From JAEUMD01 sp036768475 (GTDB taxonomy: Bacteria; Pseudomonadota; Alphaproteobacteria; Rhizobiales; Hyphomicrobiaceae), in NCBI GenBank assembly GCA_036768475.1, contig DAIPMW010000001.1:555961-619960 (forward strand): a stretch of DNA of 64,000 nt, given 5' to 3'. Of this stretch, positions 33,739 to 42,120 are shown in pieces. Below the pieces are notes generated by a model that searched no databases, was not told the origin of the DNA, and saw only the letters and a list, made by a program, of their open reading frames with translations. Positions within the stretch are counted from its first letter, which is position 1. The number at the start of each line of letters is the position of its first letter. Made by a program: the position numbers and the translations under genes.

Positions 33739-35022
33739 TCATCTGGGTTCGACCGCCAGAACGAGGCAGACATTCTGTCCGCCAAAGCCGAACGAGTTGG
33801 ACAGAACCGTCCGCACACGAGCGGCACGCGCAGTGTTCGCCACGATATCCAGGCCGATCTCCGGGTCGGGATCGTGGTGGTTGATGGTGGGCGGAATGAC
33901 GCCCTCTGTCATCGTCATCAGGGAAATGACCGCTTCTACCGCGCCCGCGGCAATCAGCGTGTGGCCGATCTGTGATTTGTTCGACGTGACCGGGACCGTG
34001 CCCGCGCGCGAACCCAGGACGTGTGCGAGCGACGTCCATTCCATCTTGTCGTTCTCGGGCGTGCTCGTTCCGTGGGCATTGACGTGATCGATTTCGTCGG
34101 CGGCTGTGCCAGCGTCGGTGAGAGCCTTCGTCATGGCGCCGATGATTGCGGAGCCGTCCGGCTTGGACCGGGTGCGGTGGTAGCAATCGGCTTTCTCGCC
34201 TGCGCCCAGAACGACGCCAAGCGGCTTCGCGCCGCGCGCTTTGGCGTGTCGATAGGTTTCGACCACAACGGCGCCGGAACCTTCGGCGATGACGAAGCCG
34301 TCGCGACTTTTCGTGAAGGGACGCGATGCCGCCTCAGGTGGATCGTTTCGGGTGGACAGAGCCGACAGGAGCGAGAAACGCACGAGACCTTCAGGATGAA
34401 CCGTGGCGTCGGTGCCGACGCAAAGAGCTGCCTCAGCTTCGCCGCGGCGCAATCGCTCCATGGCCATCTGGATTGTGCTCGCGCCTGAGGCGCAGGCTGT
34501 GCAGATCGACAGCGGTTCACCCATGGTACCGAAACGTTTCTGCATGGCGTCGGCAATACTCGCGAATGCAACGTGAGCCCGCAGATCATCGAAGCGCCGT
34601 GTCCGGGCGGTAGCGAGCAGACGGCGATAGCCCGTGTCAGCGGTTGGGTCTGCGTGCCCGTAGAGTTGGGCGAGATGCGGCCATTCGAGCTCAGAGGGTG
34701 GCGTGGCGATGAAGAGCGGTCCGGGAAAGCGTCCCGGCGTGCCGATTCCGGCTTGCCGAACCGCCTCATCTGCGGCGGCTTCGGCGATCTGGAGCGAGTG
34801 CGTATAGGCCGAGTAGGCGGCTCCATCGGGCGTGGCGATCGTTCCAGCGATCGTTGTCCTGAGGCCGTCCGTGGGGAAGCGCGCAATTTGTGTAATGCCG
34901 GAGTGTCCTGCGGCAAGCCGCTGCCAGTTATCGGACTTGCCCCAGCCGAGCGATGTGACCAATCCCATGCCGGTCACGACAACCAGGGGGCGGCCTCTGC
35001 CATCGAGGAATTGTGCGCTCAT
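33739..35022 (-). CDS. beta-ketoacyl-ACP synthase, copy 1 of the AcpXL operon (FabF1XL-like)
   Basis: 427 residues, FabF type, with the triad intact: Cys177 in CTACASGA, His in NAHGTSTPEND and Lys/His in SNKSQIGHT. The start ATG at 35022 overlaps the CLF stop (ATGA). Together with the CLF it corresponds to the FabF1/FabF2 pair of rhizobial acpXL loci that elongates chains to C26-C28 on AcpXL. Confidence 0.9.
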   Translation of the reverse strand: MSAQFLDGRGRPLVVVTGMGLVTSLGWGKSDNWQRLAAGHSGITQIARFPTDGLRTTIAGTIATPDGAAYSAYTHSLQIAEAAADEAVRQAGIGTPGRFPGPLFIATPPSELEWPHLAQLYGHADPTADTGYRRLLATARTRRFDDLRAHVAFASIADAMQKRFGTMGEPLSICTACASGASTIQMAMERLRRGEAEAALCVGTDATVHPEGLVRFSLLSALSTRNDPPEAASRPFTKSRDGFVIAEGSGAVVVETYRHAKARGAKPLGVVLGAGEKADCYHRTRSKPDGSAIIGAMTKALTDAGTAADEIDHVNAHGTSTPENDKMEWTSLAHVLGSRAGTVPVTSNKSQIGHTLIAAGAVEAVISLMTMTEGVIPPTINHHDPDPEIGLDIVANTARAARVRTVLSNSFGFGGQNVCLVLAVEPR

Positions 35023-36263
35023 GCTGGTCGCGCCTCGATGTCGATGCGTTCGATGAGGGCCAACCCCTCTCCACGCCAATGACCAACACTGGTGACGAGG
35101 ATGCGTTCTGGTGGCGTGGCACACGCTCTTTCCAGCGGGTCATCCTCGAAGGGTTCGAAGAAGCCGTTTCGGTCGAGTGCCAGGCAGGCAAGTGCAATAC
35201 CAACCGGCGCGTGGGCTTCCACGGTGTGGCCCAGGCAGGAGCCATAGGCGCGCACATTACTCGGCGCTTGCGATGCGCCTATCCATTCGCTCAGGAACGA
35301 ATATTCTTCGCTGGTGGCTGGTTCGGCGCCGCTGGCGCCGGACAATACGCCCGCCGGTCCGCTCGGCAAATCGTCGCCCAATTGCTCGCGCAGTTGCCAT
35401 AACGAATTACTGATGTCGCCTGATGAAGCCCGTTGCGAACGGTTGCAGACAACTGCAGAAATTTTTGCATAGCCTTTGGCGCCCCGCGCCTGGGCGTGAT
35501 CTCTCGCCTCGATCACCAGAAAGGCAGCCGCACTGCCCGACACGAATCCGCCGCCGGCGCGCGCCCTGCGCCATACCGGCTCGAATGGCTGCGCCCAGAG
35601 GCTTTGGGCGAGTTCGTAATTAAGGAGAAGATCGTCTCGTTCGGCGTTCAGCGCACCACCCGCCAGGACAATGTCGGCTTGGCCGGCGGCGATACGCCGC
35701 ATCGCATCTTCGATGGCAGACAAGCCGGCAATTTCTTCCCCTTTCAGCGTGCGAGAAGATCCGGTGACTCTATGTACGATCTGGATGTTGCCGGCTAGCA
35801 GGTTGGAGAGTTCGCCGAGATAAAGGGTAGGACGCAACCCGGTCATCAATGCCGCGTTGAGTTCGGTTGCCTTGGCCGATGTTTCCAATGTGCTCAGCCG
35901 ATCGAGCACTCTGGCGTCGAATGCCTGGTCACGCTCACCATTCCCGGCGGCCACGACGAGGTCCATGCGATCGAGGATGTTCTCATCTCCGGCCACACCG
36001 GCATCCTGGAGCGCCAGCCCGGCGGCGTGGACGCCCAAGCGCTGCCATACGCCCATCTGCTTACGATCGGCCTTGCTGGGGATCAACCGATCGATATCGA
36101 CGTCACCGACAGGATGAACCGCGTAGGGAGCATGGCTTGAGGAGTCGACACGCGCAGCGGCGATAGGACGGCTGGTCAGAGCATTCCAGTGCGCATCGTG
36201 ACCTTCGCCAATCGAGGACACGATGCCAAGCCCTGTCACCCAAGCTTCGCGCTCCCGCAGCAT
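35019..36263 (-). CDS. chain-length-factor-like ketosynthase homologue, copy 1 (FabF2XL-like)
   Basis: 414 residues. It carries VTGSSRTLKGEEIAGLSAI where an active KS has its Cys, so the nucleophile is absent. It is strongly similar to the copy at 31382 (both have AIE-AVRRIAAGQADI/DAMRRIAAGQADI, then GGALNAER). It is probably the non-catalytic partner of the KS at 33739. The start MLREREAWVTGLG at 36263 lies 8 bp after the fabZ stop. Confidence 0.83.
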   Translation of the reverse strand: MLREREAWVTGLGIVSSIGEGHDAHWNALTSRPIAAARVDSSSHAPYAVHPVGDVDIDRLIPSKADRKQMGVWQRLGVHAAGLALQDAGVAGDENILDRMDLVVAAGNGERDQAFDARVLDRLSTLETSAKATELNAALMTGLRPTLYLGELSNLLAGNIQIVHRVTGSSRTLKGEEIAGLSAIEDAMRRIAAGQADIVLAGGALNAERDDLLLNYELAQSLWAQPFEPVWRRARAGGGFVSGSAAAFLVIEARDHAQARGAKGYAKISAVVCNRSQRASSGDISNSLWQLREQLGDDLPSGPAGVLSGASGAEPATSEEYSFLSEWIGASQAPSNVRAYGSCLGHTVEAHAPVGIALACLALDRNGFFEPFEDDPLERACATPPERILVTSVGHWRGEGLALIERIDIEARPA

Positions 36264-36271
36264 GTGCCGAG

Positions 36272-36733
36272 TCAATCCTCTTCCAGGAAGCCGAGGCGGC
36301 GGCCTTCGGATCTGACGTGGTGTTCGAGCGCTGGCACCGGGAATTTTACGAGGCGGAACATGAGTTGTCCGTTGCAAACGGTCTCGCCATTGCGTGTGAT
36401 CTGCGCATTCGTGACCGCGTAGCCCGAGCCGGCATGGATTTGCCTGGCTTCCACATTCAATGCATCGCCGGGCCGCACGAACGAACGGAAGTTGGCGGTT
36501 TTGCTGTTGGCGAAGAATGGCATGCGTTGGAATTGATTGAGTGCGAGCAGAAGGTATCCGGAAGCCTGCGCCATCGTCTCAAGAAGGAGAACGCCGGGGA
36601 CCAACGGGTGTCCCGGGAAGTGTCCTTCGAATACGGGACTTTCGAACGGTACATTCGAGGTGGCTCGCAAAGATGCGGTATCGCGGTTGATATCCACGAC
36701 CGCATCCAGCATCTGGAAGTATTCCAGCCGCAT
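36272..36733 (-). CDS. 3-hydroxyacyl-ACP dehydratase (FabZXL-like)
   Basis: 153-residue hotdog protein. The catalytic loop GHFPGHPLVPGVLLLETMAQ carries His38 and Glu52. FFANSKTANFRSFVRPGD matches the FabZ substrate-tunnel strand. In acpXL loci this enzyme dehydrates the long hydroxyacyl-AcpXL intermediates. It is 15 bp downstream of acpXL and 8 bp upstream of the CLF gene. Confidence 0.9.
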   Translation of the reverse strand: MRLEYFQMLDAVVDINRDTASLRATSNVPFESPVFEGHFPGHPLVPGVLLLETMAQASGYLLLALNQFQRMPFFANSKTANFRSFVRPGDALNVEARQIHAGSGYAVTNAQITRNGETVCNGQLMFRLVKFPVPALEHHVRSEGRRLGFLEED

Positions 36734-36748
36734 CGCCAGGGCCCGCTC

Positions 36749-37033
36749 TCAGGCAGCGACGCTGGCGGAGACCAAACTGTCGATATGCCGGCACAGATTG
36801 CCGACGATAAAGTATTCCTCGGAGTTTACGTCGCCCTGATTAACGTTCTGCATCCAGTCCTCTACGGGCATCTGGATACTGAATCGTTGATCGATTTCGA
36901 AGGCCAAATCGAGGAAGGCCAGGCTGTCGATGCCGAGATCGCGCATCAAATGACTTTCCGGCTTAATATCGCCTTGGGAAACATCGGTATTTGCAGCAAT
37001 GATCTCCGCGACCGCGTCGAATGTTGCGCTCAT
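36749..37033 (-). CDS. acpXL: AcpXL, acyl carrier protein for very-long-chain fatty acids
   Basis: 94 residues. The phosphopantetheine Ser37 is in LGIDSLAFLD. The C-terminal half (MPVEDWMQNVNQGDVNSEEYFIVGNLCRHID) is the hallmark of AcpXL rather than housekeeping ACP. AcpXL carries the 27-hydroxyoctacosanoyl chain for lipid A in rhizobia. The lpxXL acyltransferase gene that normally ends such operons is not in the window. ATG 37033 has GGAGA 8 bases ahead. Confidence 0.92.
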   Translation of the reverse strand: MSATFDAVAEIIAANTDVSQGDIKPESHLMRDLGIDSLAFLDLAFEIDQRFSIQMPVEDWMQNVNQGDVNSEEYFIVGNLCRHIDSLVSASVAA

Positions 37034-37097
37034 CTCATGATTCTCCACTTATGTCAGTGCGAGCGGTCAATGGCTAGCAAGGTGGCCGTGCAACCCT

Positions 37098-37113
37098 CTT
37101 GACTGAAGTCAAG
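37098..37113. promoter_or_regulatory. palindromic operator candidate between acpXL and the MaoC-SDR gene
   Basis: CTTGACTGAAGTCAAG has perfect 7-bp arms around GA. It lies 65 bp before acpXL and 109 bp before the opposite gene, and overlaps a possible -35 box TTGACT. Confidence 0.5.
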
Positions 37114-37221
37114 CAATTTCGACCTGCACGAGCGTAGTTGCAGACGTGATGAACAGCCGGCTGGAGATCCGATCACGTTGCGCCAAATTGGCGTCTGGGC
37201 CGATGTCGAAAGGGAAATTTC

Positions 37222-38430
37222 GTGAGTGATCGCCTCGATCAGCTCTCCGTCGGTCAGAGTGAGGTTATCACTCGTACGATTACGGCCGATGACGTCATTG
37301 CTTTTGCGCGTCTTTCGGGCGACTACAACGCGCTACATGTCGATGACGAGTTTGCAGCCCGCACCGAATTCGGCAGCCGGGTGGTGCACGGCTTTCTTCA
37401 TGCCAGCCTGTTATCGACTTTGGTCGGTATGAAGATACCCGGGGCTGGGGCGCTCTATCTTTCGCAAACCATTGAATTCAGCGCGCCGGTGTTCATCGGC
37501 GACACGGTCGAGGCGCGTGGGCGGATTGAGCGTATCGACCGCGAGACGCGAATTGTCGAACTGGATACCGAGATTATAAATCAGCATGGCGGCAAGGTTC
37601 TGGCAGGAAAAGCACGCGCAAAAGTGCTCCGGCTGCCTGAGCCGTCGACCAAGAGTGAGGAAAGCCCGGCGCCGGGATTGGCGCGCATGCTGGAAGGGCG
37701 CAAGGCGCTTGTAACCGGCGCTTCGCGCGGCATTGGAAGAGCCACAGCGCGCCTTCTTGCGAGCGCGGGCGCCCATGTCTGGATCAATTATAATAGCAGT
37801 CGTGGCGCGGCTACAGACCTCGCCGGTGAGATACGCCAGAGCGGCGCCTCGTGTGATCTGATCCGTGGCGATATCACGAGCGAGCAGGACGTCGAGCTTA
37901 TGATGCACCAGATTGCAGGTGCAGGCGGTCTCGACATTCTCGTCAACAATGCGGGACCGAAAATCCAATCGGCTTCATTCGACCGGCTCACATGGGAAGA
38001 TATTGAATCGACACATCGCTGTATTGTCGGCGGTACCTTCAAGGTCACGAAGGCAGCGCTGCCGCATCTGCGTGAAAGCAAGGGGTCGGTCGTCACGGTC
38101 CTGACATCGGCGAGCCTGCAGCGCACGGCTCACCATTGGCTTCCCTATGTTGCGGCAAAAAGTTCGTTGCACGCGATGATGAAGAACCTCGCGCAAGAGG
38201 TCGGACCGTCCGGTGTGAACGTCAACATGGTATCTCCCTCGCTCGTCGACACCGATCTGGTGGCTGGCACACCAGATCGCATACGTCAGATGATGGTGGC
38301 GCGAACGCCGTTGCGCCGTTTGGCCACGGTCGATGACGTTGCGGGGGCCATCTTGTTCCTCGTATCTCCCTTCGCACGCTTCGTTACCGGCGAGAATCTG
38401 CTCGTAACGGGCGGCGACGTCATGATCTAG
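37222..38430 (+). CDS. MaoC hydratase - FabG-type ketoreductase fusion
   Basis: 402 residues. Residues 1-137 form a MaoC hotdog with the Asp34/His39 pair in GDYNALH. Residues about 157-402 form a short-chain dehydrogenase with cofactor loop GASRGIGRAT (166-175), NNAG at 242-245, catalytic Ser near 296-298 and Tyr309/Lys313. The fusion joins 3-ketoacyl reduction and dehydration, the two middle steps of chain elongation. GTG start at 37222 with an AAGGGAAA site. Divergent from acpXL and followed 13 bp later by the FkbH-type gene. Confidence 0.85.
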   Translation: MSDRLDQLSVGQSEVITRTITADDVIAFARLSGDYNALHVDDEFAARTEFGSRVVHGFLHASLLSTLVGMKIPGAGALYLSQTIEFSAPVFIGDTVEARGRIERIDRETRIVELDTEIINQHGGKVLAGKARAKVLRLPEPSTKSEESPAPGLARMLEGRKALVTGASRGIGRATARLLASAGAHVWINYNSSRGAATDLAGEIRQSGASCDLIRGDITSEQDVELMMHQIAGAGGLDILVNNAGPKIQSASFDRLTWEDIESTHRCIVGGTFKVTKAALPHLRESKGSVVTVLTSASLQRTAHHWLPYVAAKSSLHAMMKNLAQEVGPSGVNVNMVSPSLVDTDLVAGTPDRIRQMMVARTPLRRLATVDDVAGAILFLVSPFARFVTGENLLVTGGDVMI

Positions 38431-38443
38431 GTGGGCCAAAGCA

Positions 38444-40693
38444 ATGGCGGCGACAGATATGACCAGCCATAATCAACGTGGCGAAAGGGTGCGTGGTGAT
38501 GTGCGCGGGCAAGGGCAGGCCAAACCTGATGCCCTTATCGATGCGCTGATCGAGGCGGCACCGCAGCTCATACGCCAGCGCCAGCTCCTGCCGGCGTTCG
38601 ATTGGAGCAACGTTGGGATGGAGCACATCCAGCGTCTCGTCGAACGTCTCGACAAGGCGAATATGGTTATGCCCGATTGGCTTGCCCGGGACATTCTCGT
38701 TTCGGGTCAACCGTTGCCTGCGCATACGACATCGGCGCTGCCTCCCGAGCTACAGGTTCTGAGCAGACTGAATGGCATGCATTCCGGTCATCCGGGCGAG
38801 GAGCTGTTGGTTGAGATATCGGACCTCGTGACGATCGCTCCGCTATCGGGCGGGAGCGCAGCGGTCATCGTTCGTCGGCTTGGCGAACTCGGTGCCGGTG
38901 ACGCGGCATGTGCCCTCGCGCTCGCGGCATGGCCGGCGACGCCGCGAGCCCTGCATCATGCGAGGACGTCGTTCGCGAGCCATCTGCAAACACTACCTGT
39001 GTTGAAAGCAGGCGTCGCCGGGTTCTCGACGACGTCGACGTTCGCCAAGGCCCTGGTGCCAGCTTTTGGCAAGAGAGGGGTTCGGATCGAGGTGGACGAA
39101 GCGCCTTTTGGCTCTGCCATTGCAGCATTGCATGCTCCTGCCGAGGGGACACAGGCCAGTCTGATTGTTCTGGATCCGCAAACCTTACTCCACGCATCAT
39201 GGCGAATGGGGGTCGATGCAGCGGCGCGAGATTTCACGGCGCGGCTGGAGGCGCTTGAACAGGCTGTTACGACGTTCTCGACCGCTGCGGGTCTGCCGCT
39301 TCTCATCAATACGCTGCCGGCAGGTAGTGAGCCGAGCATGGGCTACATGGACGGCTATCATCAGGCCGGTCTGGCGTCGCTCACCCGCAGAACGAATGAA
39401 GCGCTGGCTGGCCTTGCCGGACGCTTTGCCAATCTGATTCTGATCGACACCGATGTCGCTCTCGCGCGACTTGCGCATGATGCGCGGTACGACCCCCGCC
39501 TCTGGTTCTATGGGCGCATCGCCTATGCCGAGCCTGCGGTCAACGCAATCGCTGACGCCTATTCAGCGGCCTGGGCGATGCGACAAGCCAAACCGGTCAA
39601 AGTCGTCGCGCTTGACTTCGATAACACCTTGTGGGGCGGTGTTTTCGGCGATGATGGAATCGAGCGTCTTCAATGCGGGGATGATCCGCCGGGTAACGCG
39701 TATAAGGCCCTGCAGGTTGAATGTCTGCGCCTCAAGGCCCAGGGCAAGCTTCTCGTCGCGTTAAGCAAGAACAACCCCGATGCGTTGGCGGTTCTCGATC
39801 AGCACCCCGGCATGGCGCTGCGTCCTGATGATTTCGCTGCAACGGCGGTAAACTGGCAGCCCAAGCCTGAAAACATTCGGCGGATTGCGGCGGATCTCAA
39901 TCTGGGACTCGACAGCTTCTTGTTTCTCGATGACAGCCCACACGAGCGCGAGGCGATGAGACGCTTATGCCCCGAAGTGCGTGTTCCGGAAATGCCAGCC
40001 GATCCGGCGGCGCGACCGTGCTGGTTGCGGGGGGTAACCGATACATGGCCCGCACGTCTGACTGTGGAGGACATCGAGCGGCCGGCGATGTACCTCGCTG
40101 AGCGCAAAGCTCATGAGCTGAAGGCAACCGCAGCGAATTACGACGATTATCTGCGCGGCCTCGAGCAGCGGCTTACGATCGAGCCGCTGACGGCGCGAAC
40201 CCTGCCGCGCGTGGCGCAACTTCATGAACGTACGAACCAGTTCAACCCGACGACGCAGCGTTTCACGGAAGCAGATCTGGGTGCATTCATGTCGCGCCCG
40301 GACAGTGCATTGGTGTTGCTCGGCACCGCTGAGGACCGCTTTGGCAATCATGGCATCGTGATTGCTGCCGTTGCCAGAATCGACGGCACTACCGCGCATA
40401 TCGATAGTCTGGTTATGAGCTGTCGCGTCATTGCGCGGCAGATCGAGACCGCGTTCCTCGGTGCTCTCATCGATATGCTGTGCCAGCGGGGCGTCACCGA
40501 GGTCATCGCAAGCTATCGTCCGACAGCGAAAAATGGGCTTGTGCGCGACTTGTACCCCGGGCATGGCTTGCTCCCTCTGGACACTGGGTCTGTAGACACC
40601 GGGGAGCGGGAAGCACGCCATTGGATTTGGAGGGCGAACCAGCAGCAGTTGCCTGCAAGCGCCTTCGTTACCATTGAATGGAGTTCAAAATGA
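38444..40693 (+). CDS. FkbH-like HAD-IIIC protein with N-terminal SGNH-like region
   Basis: 749 residues. The HAD core begins near residue 385 (VVALDFDNTLWGGVFGDDG, nucleophile Asp in DFDNT) and is followed by FLDDSPHEREAMR. A C-terminal GNAT-like domain (about 560-720, HERTNQFNPTTQRFTEADL) is also typical. The first 370 residues resemble the SGNH-type N-terminal region of large FkbH homologues. FkbH proteins load glyceryl units from 1,3-bisphosphoglycerate onto an ACP, and an ACP gene overlaps the 3' end here. It could prime or branch a lipid with a glyceryl-derived unit (inference). Confidence 0.82.
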   Translation: MAATDMTSHNQRGERVRGDVRGQGQAKPDALIDALIEAAPQLIRQRQLLPAFDWSNVGMEHIQRLVERLDKANMVMPDWLARDILVSGQPLPAHTTSALPPELQVLSRLNGMHSGHPGEELLVEISDLVTIAPLSGGSAAVIVRRLGELGAGDAACALALAAWPATPRALHHARTSFASHLQTLPVLKAGVAGFSTTSTFAKALVPAFGKRGVRIEVDEAPFGSAIAALHAPAEGTQASLIVLDPQTLLHASWRMGVDAAARDFTARLEALEQAVTTFSTAAGLPLLINTLPAGSEPSMGYMDGYHQAGLASLTRRTNEALAGLAGRFANLILIDTDVALARLAHDARYDPRLWFYGRIAYAEPAVNAIADAYSAAWAMRQAKPVKVVALDFDNTLWGGVFGDDGIERLQCGDDPPGNAYKALQVECLRLKAQGKLLVALSKNNPDALAVLDQHPGMALRPDDFAATAVNWQPKPENIRRIAADLNLGLDSFLFLDDSPHEREAMRRLCPEVRVPEMPADPAARPCWLRGVTDTWPARLTVEDIERPAMYLAERKAHELKATAANYDDYLRGLEQRLTIEPLTARTLPRVAQLHERTNQFNPTTQRFTEADLGAFMSRPDSALVLLGTAEDRFGNHGIVIAAVARIDGTTAHIDSLVMSCRVIARQIETAFLGALIDMLCQRGVTEVIASYRPTAKNGLVRDLYPGHGLLPLDTGSVDTGEREARHWIWRANQQQLPASAFVTIEWSSK

Positions 40694-40944
40694 TGAGCGA
40701 TGTTGCAAGCAGAGATGAGGTTCGCCCGGAGATCGTCGAGATCTTCGCCGAGGTCTTTCTGCATGATGCACCGATTAGCGTTGCGACATCTCCCGGCGAC
40801 GTTGCGCGGTGGGACTCGCTGAACCACGTCGCGCTGGTCTCGATGATCGAGCGGACGTTCGGTATCGGTCTGAGCATGGACGAGATGATCGAAATTCAAA
40901 GCGTTGGAGACATACACAGGCTTCTCGCGCGCCACGGCGTTTGA
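40678..40944 (+). CDS. acyl carrier protein paired with the FkbH-like protein
   Basis: 88 residues. Phosphopantetheine Ser47 is in RWDSLNHVALV, and EMIEIQSVGDIHRLLARHG is a typical last helix. It overlaps the FkbH stop by 16 bp (ATGs at 40690 and 40693 are alternatives). It is distinct from AcpXL and is of the type that receives the glyceryl group from FkbH. Confidence 0.85.
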   Translation: MEFKMMSDVASRDEVRPEIVEIFAEVFLHDAPISVATSPGDVARWDSLNHVALVSMIERTFGIGLSMDEMIEIQSVGDIHRLLARHGV

Positions 40945-41039
40945 GCTACCGGGGGAAAAACCTTCATTTGCTCCAGAGGTACACTGGCCCGGTTTGTCCG
41001 CTGCTTGTGTCTTGCCGGTGAGCGGTTTGCGCACCCGTC

Positions 41040-42050
41040 TCAACCTTCGGCCTTGAAGGGGCGAGCGAGCAATGCGGCGATGGCGTCGTCGACCTCGGCA
41101 TGCCCTTCGACGATGGCGTGGACCGCTTCGGCAATGGGCATCTCGACACCCTTGGCACGTGCGATCTTGACGACGGCCGCGGCGGTCCAAACGCCCTCCG
41201 TAACAGCGCGCCTTGAGCCGAGGATCTCATCAAGCGCGCGACCCTCGCCCAATGCGCGACCGAGACTCATGTTGCGCGACTGAGTGCTGCCGCAGGTGAG
41301 GATCAGGTCACCCAGACCCGATAATCCCATCAAGGTCTCCGGTTCGGCTCCGAGTGCGGCGCCAAGGCGGCGCAGCTCGGCAAAGCCGCGGGCGACGAGC
41401 GCGGCATGAGCGCTGGCGCCAAGCGCCTTCCCAGCGACGATCCCCGCCGCAATCGCAAGCACGTTCTTGACCGCACCGCCGATCTCGACGCCAAGGCGGT
41501 CGCGTGACCAGTAGAGCCGGAAATGGCGGTATCCAAGGGCTTCGGCGAGCGCGCGGCCCATGTCTTCACTATCGCAGGCAATCGTAAGTGCGGTGGGCAG
41601 GCCGCGGGCGACGTCGGCGGCGAAACTCGGGCCCGAAAGTGCCGCCAGCAGCGCGTCAGGCACCGTCTCGGCCAGCACCTGTCCCATCAGCTTGCCAGTC
41701 GCACGCTCGATGCCCTTGGCGCAGTTGACCAACGGCTGACCCGACTTCAGATGAGGTTTGAGCGCACCAGCAACGGTGCGCACGTGTTGTGCCGGCGCGA
41801 CCATCAAGATGGCATCGGCATGTGCGATCTCTGAAAGCTCGGAGGTGGCGCGCAGTCCCGGATCGAGCGGGACGCCGGGCAGGAACGCAGCATTGACCTG
41901 GCGTGAATTAATATCTTCGACGACTTCGGCCTCCCGGGCCCACAACAAGACATCACGGCCTGCAAGCCGCAGCGTCTGGGCCAGCGCCGTTCCCCAGGCG
42001 CCGCCTCCGATCACTCCCACAATTTCCAGTCGCATGTTGCGCCCCGCCAT
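41040..42050 (-). CDS. gpsA: glycerol-3-phosphate dehydrogenase [NAD(P)+]
   Basis: 336 residues. The nucleotide motif is VGVIGGGAWGTALAQTL. The segments NCAKGIERATGKLM, GGAVKNVLAIAAGIVAGKALG and LSGLGDLILTCGSTQSRN are diagnostic. It makes sn-glycerol 3-phosphate for phospholipids. The start at 42050 has AGGGG 6 bases ahead and lies 70 bp after the tsaD stop. tsaD-gpsA is a standard alphaproteobacterial order. Confidence 0.95.
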   Translation of the reverse strand: MAGRNMRLEIVGVIGGGAWGTALAQTLRLAGRDVLLWAREAEVVEDINSRQVNAAFLPGVPLDPGLRATSELSEIAHADAILMVAPAQHVRTVAGALKPHLKSGQPLVNCAKGIERATGKLMGQVLAETVPDALLAALSGPSFAADVARGLPTALTIACDSEDMGRALAEALGYRHFRLYWSRDRLGVEIGGAVKNVLAIAAGIVAGKALGASAHAALVARGFAELRRLGAALGAEPETLMGLSGLGDLILTCGSTQSRNMSLGRALGEGRALDEILGSRRAVTEGVWTAAAVVKIARAKGVEMPIAEAVHAIVEGHAEVDDAIAALLARPFKAEG

Positions 42051-42120
42051 TCGCGCCCCTTTCGACAGATGTCTCACATGAAGACGGTTGGCCGCAACCA
42101 GAACGGCGCGGCGGCCTATT

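Noticed and set aside
30102..40944. Aryl polyene or type II polyketide cluster
   Set aside because: KS/CLF pairs, ACPs, dehydratases and a ketoreductase suggest it, but AcpXL has the very-long-chain signature and the order acpXL-fabZ-fabF2-fabF1-adh is that of the rhizobial lipid A locus.
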